Source: Onchocerca lupi
Taxonomy: Eukaryota; Nematoda; Chromadorea; Rhabditida; Onchocercidae
Reading direction: 5' to 3'
Assembly (NCBI GenBank): GCA_028564675.1
Contig: JAOVVO010000469.1
Location: forward strand, 1-64,000
DNA length: 64,000 bases
The notes under the pieces are model-generated. The model had not been told where the DNA came from. It saw only the letters and a list, made by a program, of their open reading frames with translations, and did no database searches. Of this stretch, positions 36,435 to 49,107 are shown piece by piece (the first letter of the stretch is position 1; each line of letters begins with the position of its first letter). Position numbers and translations under genes: made by a program.

Positions 36435-39400
36435 ATGGATGAAATTAGCGAAGATCTAGCAATGCTTGATAAAATGAAAGTCGTTATGGGTCAAGCAAAG
36501 GAAAAGCAATTCGGCACAAAATTTCTGATGAATTTTAGTCTCAATAATGTGCTTTCAAAAGTAAGTGCTCATGAAGTTGCTCTATTTATCCAATCGAAAT
36601 CTTTATTTATCTGTTAAACCTAAATTGTTTGCAAATAAATAAATTTTATCAGAATGAATCAGAGCAAAATGTAAAATAAAGAAAGATATCAAATTACAGC
36701 TTTACACATAACTTTAATTTTGCAAATTATAATAGCTATACATTAGAACAAAATAACTGTTATGAAAGCAAAGATGCACAACACGGAGATTTTTTATGAA
36801 TCGATCGGCTACAGCAATAAATTGTGAAGTTTCATCATCTGTTTGCATAATTTTCGAAGAATTATTAAAAGTTAACATAAAATTGAAAAAAATTGTTTAA
36901 TGTTATTATTACTTTAATTTGATAAATTAAAAAATTTGACAGTATCAGTCGATTTCAGAAGCTAATTAAAAAATTAACAAATTTGGACAAAAATTACTTC
37001 AAGAAAAGAAGCAAATGGAAGTAAGCAGGTAAATTCTTCATATAATAAGTTTTGTTTGCGATTTTTTAAACTAAAATTGTGTGGCTAAGAAATAAGTGCG
37101 AATAGATAAAATAAAACGATCTTTTATTATTGCGTTGTATCGCTTTGTTTGGATGGAGATTTGATGGATTAATCTTATTAAAATCCTAGCATTTTCTGTC
37201 ACTCAAAAGTTTCTTAATCAATTTCATCAAGATTTAGCGCATTACTCCTTGTTATGCCTATTTTCAATTCGATTTATCCATATCACATAAAGTACATATT
37301 AGTAAGACGAAATGCGTCAAGATCAACTATTCAAACCATTTTCTAAAAAAGTTTTAACATTAAGCTAAATTATAAAATGTCCCTAACAATTCTTATGATC
37401 ATTCATTTATTAAGAAATGTTTATTAAGATCTTTAATTATTAAAATATTTTTCAAAACAAAAAACTATCAAGAACACAAGAAGTTGTGATTACTTAGATT
37501 AGATGAATAAATTTATGAAAAAGGATTGCTTTTTGAAATATCAAAAAGAAACGATTTAATGAATTTGAACCATTCATCAAAAAAGCCTTACGCAACTTGA
37601 TGACGAAACATTTGAAGTGTGAATAATGGCTTGTCAGCTGATATTTTTCTTTATCAAAGAATTTTCGCATTTTAGACATTTGCTTCAAAATTCAAAATAT
37701 TTTAAAAGTTATTCGAAAAAGATTTGGTGAATTAAATTGTAGAATCCAGCTATGATGCCAAAATTTCAAGAGCAAACTGAGTAAGAAAAAAATATAATAA
37801 ATATTGATTGGTGGATATATTGATTTTTTGTTAACAGTCAGAAGAGCCAATGATAACCAAGAAACACGTCTCAATTCTATAAAAACTTCTAGCGATCGAA
37901 TAACTGAAATGTTGCGTCATCAGAGAAAATCAATTCTTCCATTATTTAATTTTTTTTTCTCGGTTTTCTCGGATTAATTATCGATTTTGAGACCCATCAT
38001 AGAAGACAACTAGCCAAATTCTACAGATTCTTATGATACCAAAATGCAATCCTCACCAAGTAGAGAAACATTCGTCAAGTACCAACGACCATATCTATAG
38101 CAATTAAAAGTGATGTAAAAAAGAAATATCTTTGGAAGCTACCAAAACTACTGTAATAAAGTCAATAACGAGCAAAAAAAAAGCCCAAAAAGTTTTCTGG
38201 AGAAGGAAGCAGTAATTCCAAAATTGTCCTCAAATTTATGGCCACTTTTGCTAAGTTCATCGACAAAACAAGAAACTTGAATCCATCATTGTAATATCGG
38301 AATTTAATGACAAATCATCACTAGAACATAGTACACAATCAATAGTAAAACAAAAAGTGAAGAGAAGAAAAAAATGTTAGCAAAGTTTTTATAAATAATT
38401 AAATGCATTTGAATTAGGAATAATTTTTTGCAAATTTTTACTATCTTGTTATCAACTACTACTCATCATCTATCTTTTTATCAACTAATCACTTTCTATT
38501 TATTAAAGCGTAATTAGAAATTTATCATTCCATCTTAAAAACGATGCCATACCATTGTTTAAATTTCCATGAAAAGTTGGAAATTATTGAAGACATCACT
38601 GTTTTTAATAAACGTCCAACAATAATTTACTGTTAGACATCTATTAAACGAAAAATAAACAAAAAAAAATAACAATAATTAATTAATTTAACAATTATTT
38701 ATTGAAATATTCGGTTTCTCGGATGCTTATAAACTAATATTTCATAATGATCAAGTTACAACTGAAAAATTTTGAGCATTTAATTCCAAAAAAATTTGTA
38801 TAGATGAAATATTTATTAATTTCAATAATTCGAAATTATCAGAATCTACTATTTCTTTTAAACTTATTTGATTTATGTCTGAAACTTTTTTCATGAAAAA
38901 TTCAGATTATATTATCTTCATAAATTAAAAATTTCAATTGATTAACCTTTTAGAAACTTTTCCTTGGAGGAAGAGGATCAGAAAACAATTATCTAAAAGT
39001 TCTCGTGATAACTCAAAGCTACAAAGAAAATTGATAAAGAGATAGAAAACAACAATGAACTTAAAGGAAATAATGATAAAACATAAAAATAGTGCTTAGA
39101 ATGAAACCAGTTTATTGTTTATAATTATTTTGTTGATTTTCAAATTTAAAAGGACTGAAAAAAACCATTTTTAAGAAAATTTATGCCGAGACTCATTTGA
39201 ATGTCTTAACACGAAAGGTATGCGTTAAACAATCTTCCATTGTTGTTAAATTGTTGTTTCCTTGTCAGGTTTTTACCAAGTTTAAGTTTATTTACCCAAG
39301 TTCAATAGATGTGACTTTGAATGTATCAACAAACTGGGACATATTAAATCAAAGTAAAAAGTGATTAGAAAGTTATGGACAATGGAAGTCTTTTGAAACC

Positions 39401-40605
39401 ATTTTTAAAAATCTCAAAGTAATTTTTGAAAAAATGATCGATTTTCAAATCAAATCCTTTATTCTTACCCCACTGCAAAAATTCTGGATTAGTCTAGGAT
39501 TCTGCATCTCTATGAATAAAAATTCTATATAGATTTAGAATTCTGTATTTTTATCAACAAAAAAGAAATTAAAATGCAATAAAGTCCTTTTAGTTTAGTT
39601 TTTATAGTCAACTTTAAAAGCAATTTTATTAATCACATAAGCTATCTATAAATAAGTCTAAGAAACCTCAATATCTGAAAAGAATTATCAATTTAAAATC
39701 ACTTTTAAGCCTGAGCTATTGTGAGTCGAGTTAAGAGTTGGTTTTTTAGAAATTCAAAAAATGAGTAAAGACTCAGAAAATGAGTACAAAAATTAAAAAT
39801 ATTTTCTTTTTCATTTCGAAACAATAAATTTTCTAGAAAAATTTATGGGTTTATCGAACGTTTTTATCAACTCTAATTAGACATTACAACTTACAACTAC
39901 GAATTGCTAGGCGTGGTTGAGGAGAGATAATTAAAACGAGAAAATTTTTGTTAAATACCATGTCTGAATTCAATGACATGCGTCGGTCAAATGAGACATT
40001 TCCGCAAAATTACAAAAACAATCATTGTATTAAAAAAGTGCAATAAATCTTCGGGATGATTTGAGCAGCGAAAATTCTGTAGAATTTTGTTCAAGTTAGT
40101 AATCAATTTTAAGAAAAAACAATAAATTTTCCTCGAAATATTTGACTATGAAACAGTTTTCAAATGAATGATTTACACGTTCATGGGGAAATTGAACTTG
40201 ATTACAAAGTTAAAATTTCGTCCGAAATAATCTAATACAATGTTACATGTATTTCAGAAATTTGATTTCATCGCTAATTCAAGTATTGCGACAAGCTATT
40301 TTGAAATCTGCGCAATTTCGTAGTTTGTAATTTTGTGAAATAACCATTCTATGGTTTTAAATTTTACAATTTGCTACTTCATCCAGATTTCTTTTAATTC
40401 GTAAATTCTAAAAACTTATAACCCTTTTTGATAGCAGAATGAAACTACCAGTGCAAAATCTAAGGCATTCAACAGTGCTGATGACAAGAATGTGACAAAA
40501 ACAGACATATATGAACAAGTAAAAAATGTGGACTGTACAATGATGAGCTACCGTATACCTCTAGAAATACAGGGTAACTCCACCTCTACTCCTCTTAATA
40601 TTTAG
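36435..40605 (+). CDS. Tentative multi-exon gene of unknown function
   Basis: Exon 1 (36435-36560) starts MDEISEDLAMLDKMKVVMGQ and ends at a perfect donor GTAAGT in phase 0. Exon 2 (36959-37020) follows a TTTCAG acceptor, is lysine-rich (KLIKKLTNLDKNYFKKRSKW) and ends at GTAAGC. Exon 3 starts at 37842 after AACAGTCAG with matching phase and reads RANDNQETRLNSIKTSSDRI then TEMLRHQRKS, remaining open to TAA 37975-37977. A likely terminal exon lies at 40438-40605 after GATAGCAG (NETTSAKSKAFNSADDKN and on to a TAG). It is in phase 0, but its link to exon 3 is not established. Frames around 38064-38294 (KSDVKKKYLWKLPKLL and KKPKKFSGEGSSNSKIVL) look coding but are interrupted by stops. The predicted N-terminus is helical and charged, perhaps a coiled coil. 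Family not recognised. The whole may be one gene, two, or partly decayed. Confidence 0.4.
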
Positions 40606-40966
40606 ACATTACACCTGTCGTGATGTAATTCAGATGCAGCTTGCAAATCTAATTGAGATATCATTGATTAGCACTCTGAAAAATAAAATTTAAAATTATC
40701 AATCTTTTAACATTCATATGACCCGGTTGTTGAACCTGGGCAACAATCAATCAATCAAGCAGCAATCAGCGATCAGTACTACTAAATATTGATCGCAAAT
40801 TATGGGTTAATAGACGAAAAGAATAAATTATGATTAAATTTAACTAATTTTGAATAGCATAAGAATGGCTGGAAATTATGATATTCTTTTGCAGATAGTT
40901 ATTGCTGAGCCACATTTAAAACAGTTCTGTAAGTGATAAGCGATACATCCTGGGGAATCCGCTTTC

Positions 40967-41080
40967 TGATCGATGAGGAATTTGTCACGGATGAATCCCG
41001 GTTTATTGATACAAAAACATTTTCAAATACATGTTTTTGTATCGTAAAACCGAAATACTTCTGTGATACATCATTCAGTA
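40967..41080. repeat. Imperfect inverted repeat (about 115-nt hairpin)
   Basis: Core arms 41008-41020 and 41031-41043 (GATACAAAAACAT and its complement) enclose a 10-nt loop. Pairing resumes outward at CGGTTT/AAACCG (40999-41004 with 41047-41052) and at TCAC/GTGA (40985-40988 with 41063-41066) with equal spacing on both sides, then more loosely to about 40967 and 41080. This symmetry indicates an old foldback element or a structured RNA. Confidence 0.5.
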
Positions 41081-41313
41081 TGAATTCGAAACACAATTCA
41101 TTCGAATTCACTTGGATGAATTCGAAACTCGATCTTCCTCATTCACAGAATTATTCCTTGACATTGGAGTTTTCTTATCAGTAAACATTCACTGAAAAAG
41201 ATCATCAGAATTATTATAATGAGTTGTCGGTTCAGATAACTATATTGCTTTTGAAATATAATTGAACCAACTTTTCCCGCAACTTTTTATCATAAATTGA
41301 ATTATTTGATATT

Positions 41314-41406
41314 ATGGCAACAGAATCAAGGAATACAGCACTTTGGGAAACGCTTTTCAGAAGCTGTCAACAACTTCTGGAACATCCGAAAATTTTTGAT
41401 CTTTGA
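41314..41406 (+). CDS. Short candidate ORF, 30 residues
   Basis: An ATG-started frame reads MATESRNTALWETLFRSCQQ then LLEHPKIFDL and stops at 41404-41406. Its composition is more protein-like than the surrounding spacer. An in-frame CAG at 41360 also resembles an acceptor. No neighbouring exon, homology or ribosome context supports it strongly. Confidence 0.12.
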   Translation: MATESRNTALWETLFRSCQQLLEHPKIFDL

Positions 41407-41728
41407 AATTTCCGTTTTCATTTTTTTTTTTCTAAAATAATATCACCAAGGATATGAAAGAAATGAAATTAAAGTAGTGATTAATTTAAAAGTTAAAGAA
41501 ACACCAAACTTGATTTTCAATGAAACAAGTAAATAGCTTGAAGTGATTTATATATAGATGTGTCTAATTACCTATTTATGAACTACAAACAAAATGACAT
41601 ACCACTAAGCCAGGTAAAAGCATGTAAATTTGACGACTTCTGCCTCTCAATCTTCTCTCAAGTCGTTAAGTAGTAATATTTCAGCTTGTTTCTGAAGGGT
41701 AGGAAGACGAATGACGAAGGATTAGTAC

Positions 41729-41820
41729 TACTGTATGACGACAAAGAAGCCCTTAAATACTTCAAGACTAGAACTACTTTGCACTAAACACCAGGTGGGT
41801 GCTTTGTCGTCAGATACTGT
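41729..41820. repeat. Terminal inverted repeat pair, 92 bp (MITE remnant or hairpin RNA)
   Basis: The left arm near 41730-41746 (ACTGTATGACGACAAAG) pairs with the right arm 41802-41820 (CTTTGTCGTCAGATACTGT), with a 2-nt bulge. The 55-base middle does not pair well. The layout suits a very short foldback transposable element remnant. No clear target-site duplication was identified. Confidence 0.5.
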
Positions 41821-44800
41821 AATTCGCCCATTCAATAATTGCTGCAGATTTCCATATTCAAATTATATTATTTATGAGTAGTTGTTCATTAATAGAGCAC
41901 CAATTGTTGTGCTGGAAAAGTCTCAATTTTTAACTATGTTGCATCAACAGATTTAAGCTTTTACGATAAATGAATGATGAATTTTATATTATAGTTGGAA
42001 ATCAGAATAATTTGTGCCAGTCAGCTTATTTATGATGTCTAATACATATAAAAGTTTAGATTGTCTGAACTAAAGTAGAAGTTTTTGAGATCAAAAGAAT
42101 TTTTAAATGCAAACTTCTTTATCTCTGTTTCAAATTTTCTTGATAATTTGAGCAAAATCATCCATAATATCACTAAATTTCGTCTTTTATACATATTATC
42201 AAAGTTCAATTTCAGTTATTATGAAATTAAGCAATTTCGATTATTTCACTTATTTACTGGTTCCAAATCTTGTCATCTGCATATAAAATTTTAATTCTAC
42301 CGAATCTCAAATTATTTATTGCCATATATATTTAATAAAACTAAACTTCTAACCAAATCTGAAATGCATCGAAAATTTTATCCATTAACAATTAAGGATA
42401 TGCTATCGATGCTCAGCAAGAGGCCAAAAAACTTTTTTTCAGTGGGATGGAAAGAATAATTACTGTAACTTCCAGCTGAGAACGAAAAAGATCGCTTTAA
42501 CATGATAATTTATTTGATCTTCCAAGCGATCATTTTTGACTTCTGTGACACTTTATTTTTTTTACAATATATGAATCTTTATAAAAATGCCTTAAATTCT
42601 AGTTTTAAAAAGCCAGATGTTGGTCGATTTTATCAAACTATCAATTCATTCCTGAAATTTTTAATTATGCGCCCTCAAATTTGGGACTATAATTTAATAA
42701 AAACTTATGTACTTTTCGTAAACTTGAAATGATTTCAATATTCATTTGTCTTTTTAAAATTGCTCAAAAAAGCAACAAAAAAATGACAAAAAATAAAAAA
42801 ACAAAAAAAGATTCAACTGAAACATCTATAATTTGATATGCATTAGATTAGATTACCAGATCTAATGTTTCATTATTTTACAGTACTGATCGATTAAGGC
42901 ATCATCTATTCTTCCTGCACTAAAATGGTAAAATACTTCTGATTATTCTCAGAGTCTATTCCGCATAAAATAAACTTTATTACTGACATGACTGCCCTTA
43001 GAATATAAGTTTTTTTATATATTCCGGATTTTTACAGCACTCCACACTTATTAATTATTTTTAATATAACTAAAATCTAGTCTCATTTATTGATCGCTTT
43101 TTGAAAACGAAGTTCATAAAACAGACCATTACTATCTAAACTTTCTGTTATAATTATTTTCTGATTAAGTGATTTCAGATTTCATTCCATACACAAGAAG
43201 TGTCGATAATAACAGAAAATAAAATAATTATTTTCTGAGTAATGCAATTTGGATATTCAAATTCGATGAATTAACATTGGAAATCATATCGCTAATTTTA
43301 AATTAGTGCCCAAACATTGCTAAATTTGAGGATTCGATTATTTTTAGATTATACTTTGATCGCGAAATTAGCGACTTCACTTTGCTTGCTGTGCTTTCGA
43401 AGAATCATCTAATTTAAAAATTGCGACCATTAAAGATCAACCTCTGTATATCAGATCTAATATTTTTTAAAATTTAATTAAGGAAGGCAACTTCTGCTCG
43501 CTGTCTTTCTCCCAATCCATGGAAGAAAGTGAAATACGCTTCTATGCAAAATTAAGTTCATCAAATGTTATCCACGCACTGATTAAGACAAAAATTACTC
43601 TTTGCTTATTCATATTTTTGTTCATGAACCGAACCCCGAGATAACATCTTGAATGCTATGGATGCACGTATTTTAACAAACGTATTTTCATGTTTGTCCC
43701 AGGAATTTTTTCATCCGTCTATACTAACTTCCTGTCTAAAACAGCACGCTTTTAATGTGAACTTTATCAAAAGGTGTAGTAAATAAGATGTGAACTAGTT
43801 GTTTTCACTTTAATTGGCATTTCAGTTCGATACAGTAAGAATGAGGTTAACGTGAAGTAAAGTATGTATTTTCACGTATGCAAATACTTTCACTGATTAT
43901 TTTGCTGATTTTTGATTCCTTCATTTTACTGTCATTTTATGTAAACATTCATATAGATTCTTCAATAAAATCTGCTGATACGTTTGATGCATATTATAAA
44001 ATGCAATAACATGAAATTTTATAATAGATTGAAATTGCAGTTCTCCCTTATTGCAACATTTATCCACTAAGCAATTTACCAATATTTAATTATCGCTCGT
44101 TTTCTTTTCTAAAAAGTAGAGTGTGTTTTTGAGTAATAATCTTATTTCTATCAAAACACTAATTTATAATTCACAAGGAGAATGAAATGTAAATGTTCAT
44201 CATATCTTTGCTAGATTTAATCATTGATTAACAGCAAATGATGTGTCGCAAGAAACTGGCCTATATTTAATGCACTGTTGCGTTTTATACCGACCTGCAT
44301 AGTATCATGTTTAAGTCAGAAAGAATATTTTATTTTTTGATATTTAAAATCATTTTTCTAATCACAGTTCGATTTATTAAAAATATTGATTTCCTATAGT
44401 CGTGAATTTCAATAAATAGCTTCCCGAGATCTATTTTAATCAAAAGAGATGTAAATTAATTTTCTTTTCTTTGACTAGATCTCGTTAACTGATTCGTCCT
44501 ATAAAAATAGAAGTAAAAAATCTTAGCCATGAGTGTTAATCTGATATGTCGGTGAAATCCATTCGAAAATTGCAATTTTTAAATTCTGTAAAATATATCT
44601 CGCAGATACATATGAAAGTTATCGAGTGAAAAATGGTGAAAAATTTTAATTAAAAAAAAAAAAAAATATTCGTCATGAATTGCATGCTTCTCAATTTTCA
44701 GGAACACAGACGGATACAACAAAAAAATTAACGAGAAATGTTGCATTTTTAGCGAAGAGATATCTAATTTATTTTTTTAATGGATTCGCATTCATTAGTT

Positions 44801-46407
44801 TCCTGATTAACGAACTTCCTAAAAAAGTCAAAGCGATCAATAGTCTGCAAATTAATCTTCGCTTTCAAGTGTCAACTTTTTTGGGATAGAATAAAATGAA
44901 CTTTTTTATTGTCGGAGGACACGTTATTATCAGACGGTCACGAATAAAAGGCAAAATAGACATCCACAATAAAGTTTCAATTCCATCAGCTTTAAGTTAA
45001 GAAATCCTAACTAAGCCTTCAGATAGTTCTAAGACTTTTAATACAGCAAAATAGTTCCGTATTCTAATACAGTAAAATTTGACCGATATCTCTGCAGAGA
45101 TTTGTAAAGAAAAATGCGCAATTTTAATAGCTGAAACTATATTATTTTTTTTATTTGATGCAAATATTTACGATATCAGCGACTGATATATCACCAGACC
45201 TTCTGTCTCCTTATCATTATCGATCAGAACTGATATTTTTACTAGGGAAACTTAAAAATGTAAGCAATGTCCTAAATGCATGCGAAACTTCGATAAAAAA
45301 ATCTTCCGAAAAATTTCCCAAAAACTTTCGAATTTGTACCACTGTATCGAGAACGAAATGAATATGTTGACATTATGTTGTAACTCAGGCAAATGTTCTC
45401 CTTAAATGAAATAAATGCTCCTGAATTGATTAAAAAAATGACAAAGATTGAATTAAAAACAAACTTTTTTAATGCTTGAGGTGATGAAAAAAGATTTTTC
45501 TTAGATTATGTTTATCGCTATGACAAATAATTAGAAAAAGATTCTTAAATATCTTCACATTTTTCGTAGGAAAATCTAACAATTATTTTTCAAAAAATAT
45601 TTATTAGATTCTCATAGAAAAATGCAAACTATAGAATTATTGCCAGATTCAAAATAATACCGCTTCTCGGTATTTTGCATTTCTGATCTTTAAAAGCTTG
45701 CAAAAAAAAAAATTTTAAAAATGAGATTTTATATTTTCATCGAAGTGTATATCAAAGCACATAAGAAAATAAATTTGCCGTGTTGTAAATTAGATTTCTC
45801 AATGTTCAAGTGTATATCGTCACTTTAAATGTTGACTCTTTATTTTTGCCTTAATCAATTAAATTTTCCTACATTTTTCAGATTTTAACTTCGGTTCGGA
45901 ATTATTCCCAATTAAATCTTATTTTGCTTTATTTCCTTGGTTTTTGAACCACCTTACCACAGAATAAATCATTGATGCTGGAAAATACGTGCACTTTATT
46001 ATTTTTAATTTATTAATCAAATAAGTGGCAGAATTTCATATTAATTATATGACAGCAAATCACTTTCTTTATCAAATAGGAAAATTTTCCGACTTAACTA
46101 ATTGTTTCAAATTGCCTTCAATTATTTTCTAAAATTTCTTCAGAAATTTAGATTCAAAAAAAAAAAAAAAAAAAAAAAAAAAAGGAGAAGAGTCTGCAGG
46201 TTATATAAATGATTTGCATTACAGGGCATGCAATTCAATAATTATAATTAGAAGAGCTTCAGACAAATAAATTTCAAAAATTTAGTTCATTTCTCGTCAA
46301 ATTCTATTCGATATCATAGCCGGCTCTTATACATCATTCATTTAATCCTCTTTTTTGTTTCTTTCATAAATTCAAATATACTATGACAACTTCCTACATA
46401 AGTTTAA
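41821..46407. other. Spacer with no recognised gene
   Basis: AT-rich sequence. A 41-residue ORF at 43519-43644 (MEESEIRFYAKLSSSNVIHA then a hydrophobic segment) and an exon-like frame near 45183-45259 ending at GTAAGC are the only coding-like items, and neither has a partner. A 28-A run lies at 46156-46183. Confidence 0.4.
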
Positions 46408-46629
46408 GCAGTTGCATATCGGGACATAGAAGTGGCACAGGCCGTCTTGCTTTCTGGAAATTGTCAAATCGAAATTGGTCGTCAGAAGATTGTTCGTTCT
46501 GTTTAGTGTATTAAAGGGTGTTTATTGCAGATTTTTTGGACGTCGAGAGCGATGAGAAAATATCATTGGTTATCTCTGCAAAGTTTGTTCCGTTATTCCG
46601 TGGATGATTTGTTTGTTCAAAGTGAATAA
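46408..46629 (+). other. Coding-like frame interrupted by one TAG
   Basis: One frame reads AVAYRDIEVAQAVLLSGNCQ then IEIGRQKIVRSV, TAG at 46504-46506, and continues in the same frame to IFWTSRAMRKYHWLSLQSLF and RYSVDDLFVQSE, stopping at 46627-46629. The 30 bases 46501-46530 begin GT and end TTGCAG, so they mimic a tiny intron whose removal would keep frame. Such an intron would be shorter than any intron known to me in nematodes. No start codon or family is recognised. It may be a dead exon. Confidence 0.2.
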
Positions 46630-47700
46630 AGTATACCAATCGATAGAAGACTGATGGATCCTGGGGCTCTTCTGGTGATTCTTTTCATTTGAATACTATA
46701 TAATAATGCCTAGCTGGAGATCCATTCATCTTCATGGCATGCACCCATTTATACTTCAGTTATATTCCATTACTTAATCTTTATTTCTGCTGAACAACGC
46801 AAATCATTAGCACTGTCGGAAGATGTTTTTTTTTTTTTTTTCTTTTCATATACATCTTCGGAACATATTGTTTCTTTTCCGAAGGATATCCACCATTTTA
46901 TCTCCAAATTTTCTTATTATCAAGAATATTTCATTTTATTTAAATCGATTCCTTTCATCGGTTTTGACTTTCGTTCGAAATTATTTTGTTATTGACGATA
47001 TAGTTTTTGCAACCATTTTAGTTTGGTTCTTCTTTTAAGTTACACATTCATCTAAACATCAATTTAGTAAATTATCCTTTGATTGGTATAGGTACTAAAT
47101 TTTAATACGATTTGTTTTTACTTAACATGTCCGCCTTTTTTTCATAAGTACATTTCCCATATTAAACTTCAACAAATTCATTTTTAGCTATCATTGAATT
47201 TCGAATTTTCAATATTGATTTTATAAGAACTGATTTTATCTGCAGACCTTAAATTTTTCGAAGTTGTTTGAGAATCTATAAGCACTTAGATTTATATAGA
47301 AATCTCTTGTATAAAGTTTTGATGCCAAATATACTCAACTCTCTTTCGGAAGTATTTTCCCGCACTTGAAAAATTTTCATTTCTTCGTAAGATTTGTTAT
47401 ACTCCGAATGATACGATTTAAGGAAGCTATTAGGTTTTTTTTTCTTTCCTTTAGAATCCATTAAATTAACTGATTAATCTTCAAAAATTTTGTAAACAAG
47501 AAATGTGTGTGCAATAGTCAATCTTATAGTAACTTTAATTTTTTATTGTGTTGTTTCCTATTCTCAAATTAATCTCTTATTTTTAGAGAGAATTGAATAA
47601 TTCATAAATGGTCGTTTATCTTTTATGGAAAAAATCACGTCATTTCGAAAATTGCTTCATCATTTTCATTTTCTCTTTTTTTTTTTTAAATCATGCCTAA

Positions 47701-47845
47701 TGTGTTATTCATTTAAATGGATATGTAAAAATCATTTAAATGAATATGTAAAGATCATATTTAGTGATAAGAAATAATCGAAATTTGTGTTACTCATTTA
47801 GATGGATATGCAAAGATCATTTAGATGCATATTTAATGATAAGTG
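47701..47845. repeat. Imperfect tandem duplication, unit about 85 bp
   Basis: TGTGTTATTCATTTAAATGG at 47701 recurs as TGTGTTACTCATTTAGATGG at 47786. Both are followed by ATATG(T/C)AAA, ATCATTTA(A/G)ATG and a TTTA(G/A)TGATAAG end. Within the first unit the motif ATCATTTAAATG(G/A)ATATGTAAA is itself doubled. Confidence 0.6.
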
Positions 47846-49066
47846 AAATTCCAAGCCCAGTTGAATGAAAATATGCATAGGAATTGAAATGCAAGCTTCA
47901 GTTTCTTCGAAAAGCTTTCTTTTAAGATCAACTGTTTTTATTATAGTCTTTTTTTTTTCATAAAACTGCCAAGCATAATGATTTTAATTTGTTTGAAAGC
48001 AATGAATTGGATTTAATTGAACTTCAAGCGTAGATTCGGTATATACTTACAATATATCCGCACATACGTACAAGTCGAAATGCATTTAGTTTTCATTATT
48101 TTCTATTATTTCGCTTTCCTGGTCTGTTAAAGAGAAAATCGAAAAAACATTGTTTCTTGATTTATATATATGGACAAACTTCTTAGAATTATGCGTAACA
48201 AATAATAATACTCACGACAGAATTTCATAAATTTCAAATATTGAAGTGAGTTAAGTATGAGATTTGGTTGCTGCCACTAACAAGCAACTTACTGTTTTTG
48301 CATTATTTCTTATCAGCCCTTTCTAAAAAAATAATCATTATTGTCAGATAGTATACTGTTAAGTTTTTTGAGTCCATTGAAAGAGAATCCGGGCTTTAGA
48401 TTCTATTTTAAAAATCATTTCAAAATTTCCGATTAGTCCTTCTGATTCGTTTATATCTTTGCAAGTTAGAACGTCAGGTTAGTAACGACTCAGAACTAAT
48501 TTTTGATGAAATTCCGAATTTATATCAATTATTATTGTGATTATCTCATTCGGTTATGATTGTCTAAAATTTATTTCAAAATTCATAATCATTAATGAGA
48601 TTATATGGTTCTTTTATCCTAAAAATTAGTTTTAATTATTAGTGTTTGAGAAATTATGTAGATTAAAACGGATTAATGTGAAGCAGATCGTAATGGGTGC
48701 TGATCATTTTCAAAATAATCAGTATTCTTGAAAAAAGGACCAAACCAAAGTAAACTAAAATATATCATTCTAAAAGGTTTTTTTTTTTTTTTTTCGCCAT
48801 GACTGATAATTTTAACGCATTCAATAACCAAGCAGAAAGAAAAATTAGTGGTAGAAAACATGATATGAATATACTCGCTGGGTCGAAAAATATGATTTTT
48901 CGGTGATTTTTTCTTTTTACGTTAGTAATGTACTGTTATTATTTAAAAGTGATTCTCACTTAAGAGTGTTATCTCGCATTTAAAATTCTTTTCAAAGCAA
49001 AAAGAATTCAAGGAAACAAAGATTCTCCTATCTTTTGTTATTTCCTTGACATTTCTATAATTTTTT

Positions 49067-49068
<2 letters not shown>

Positions 49069-49104
<36 letters not shown>
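49069..49104 (+). repeat. Poly-A tract of 36 bases
   Basis: Uninterrupted run of A, the longest homopolymer in the window. Similar shorter runs occur at 3820-3842, 22359-22380 and 46156-46183, plus several T runs. Such tracts are prone to slippage and assembly length error. Confidence 0.95.
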
Positions 49105-49107
<3 letters not shown>

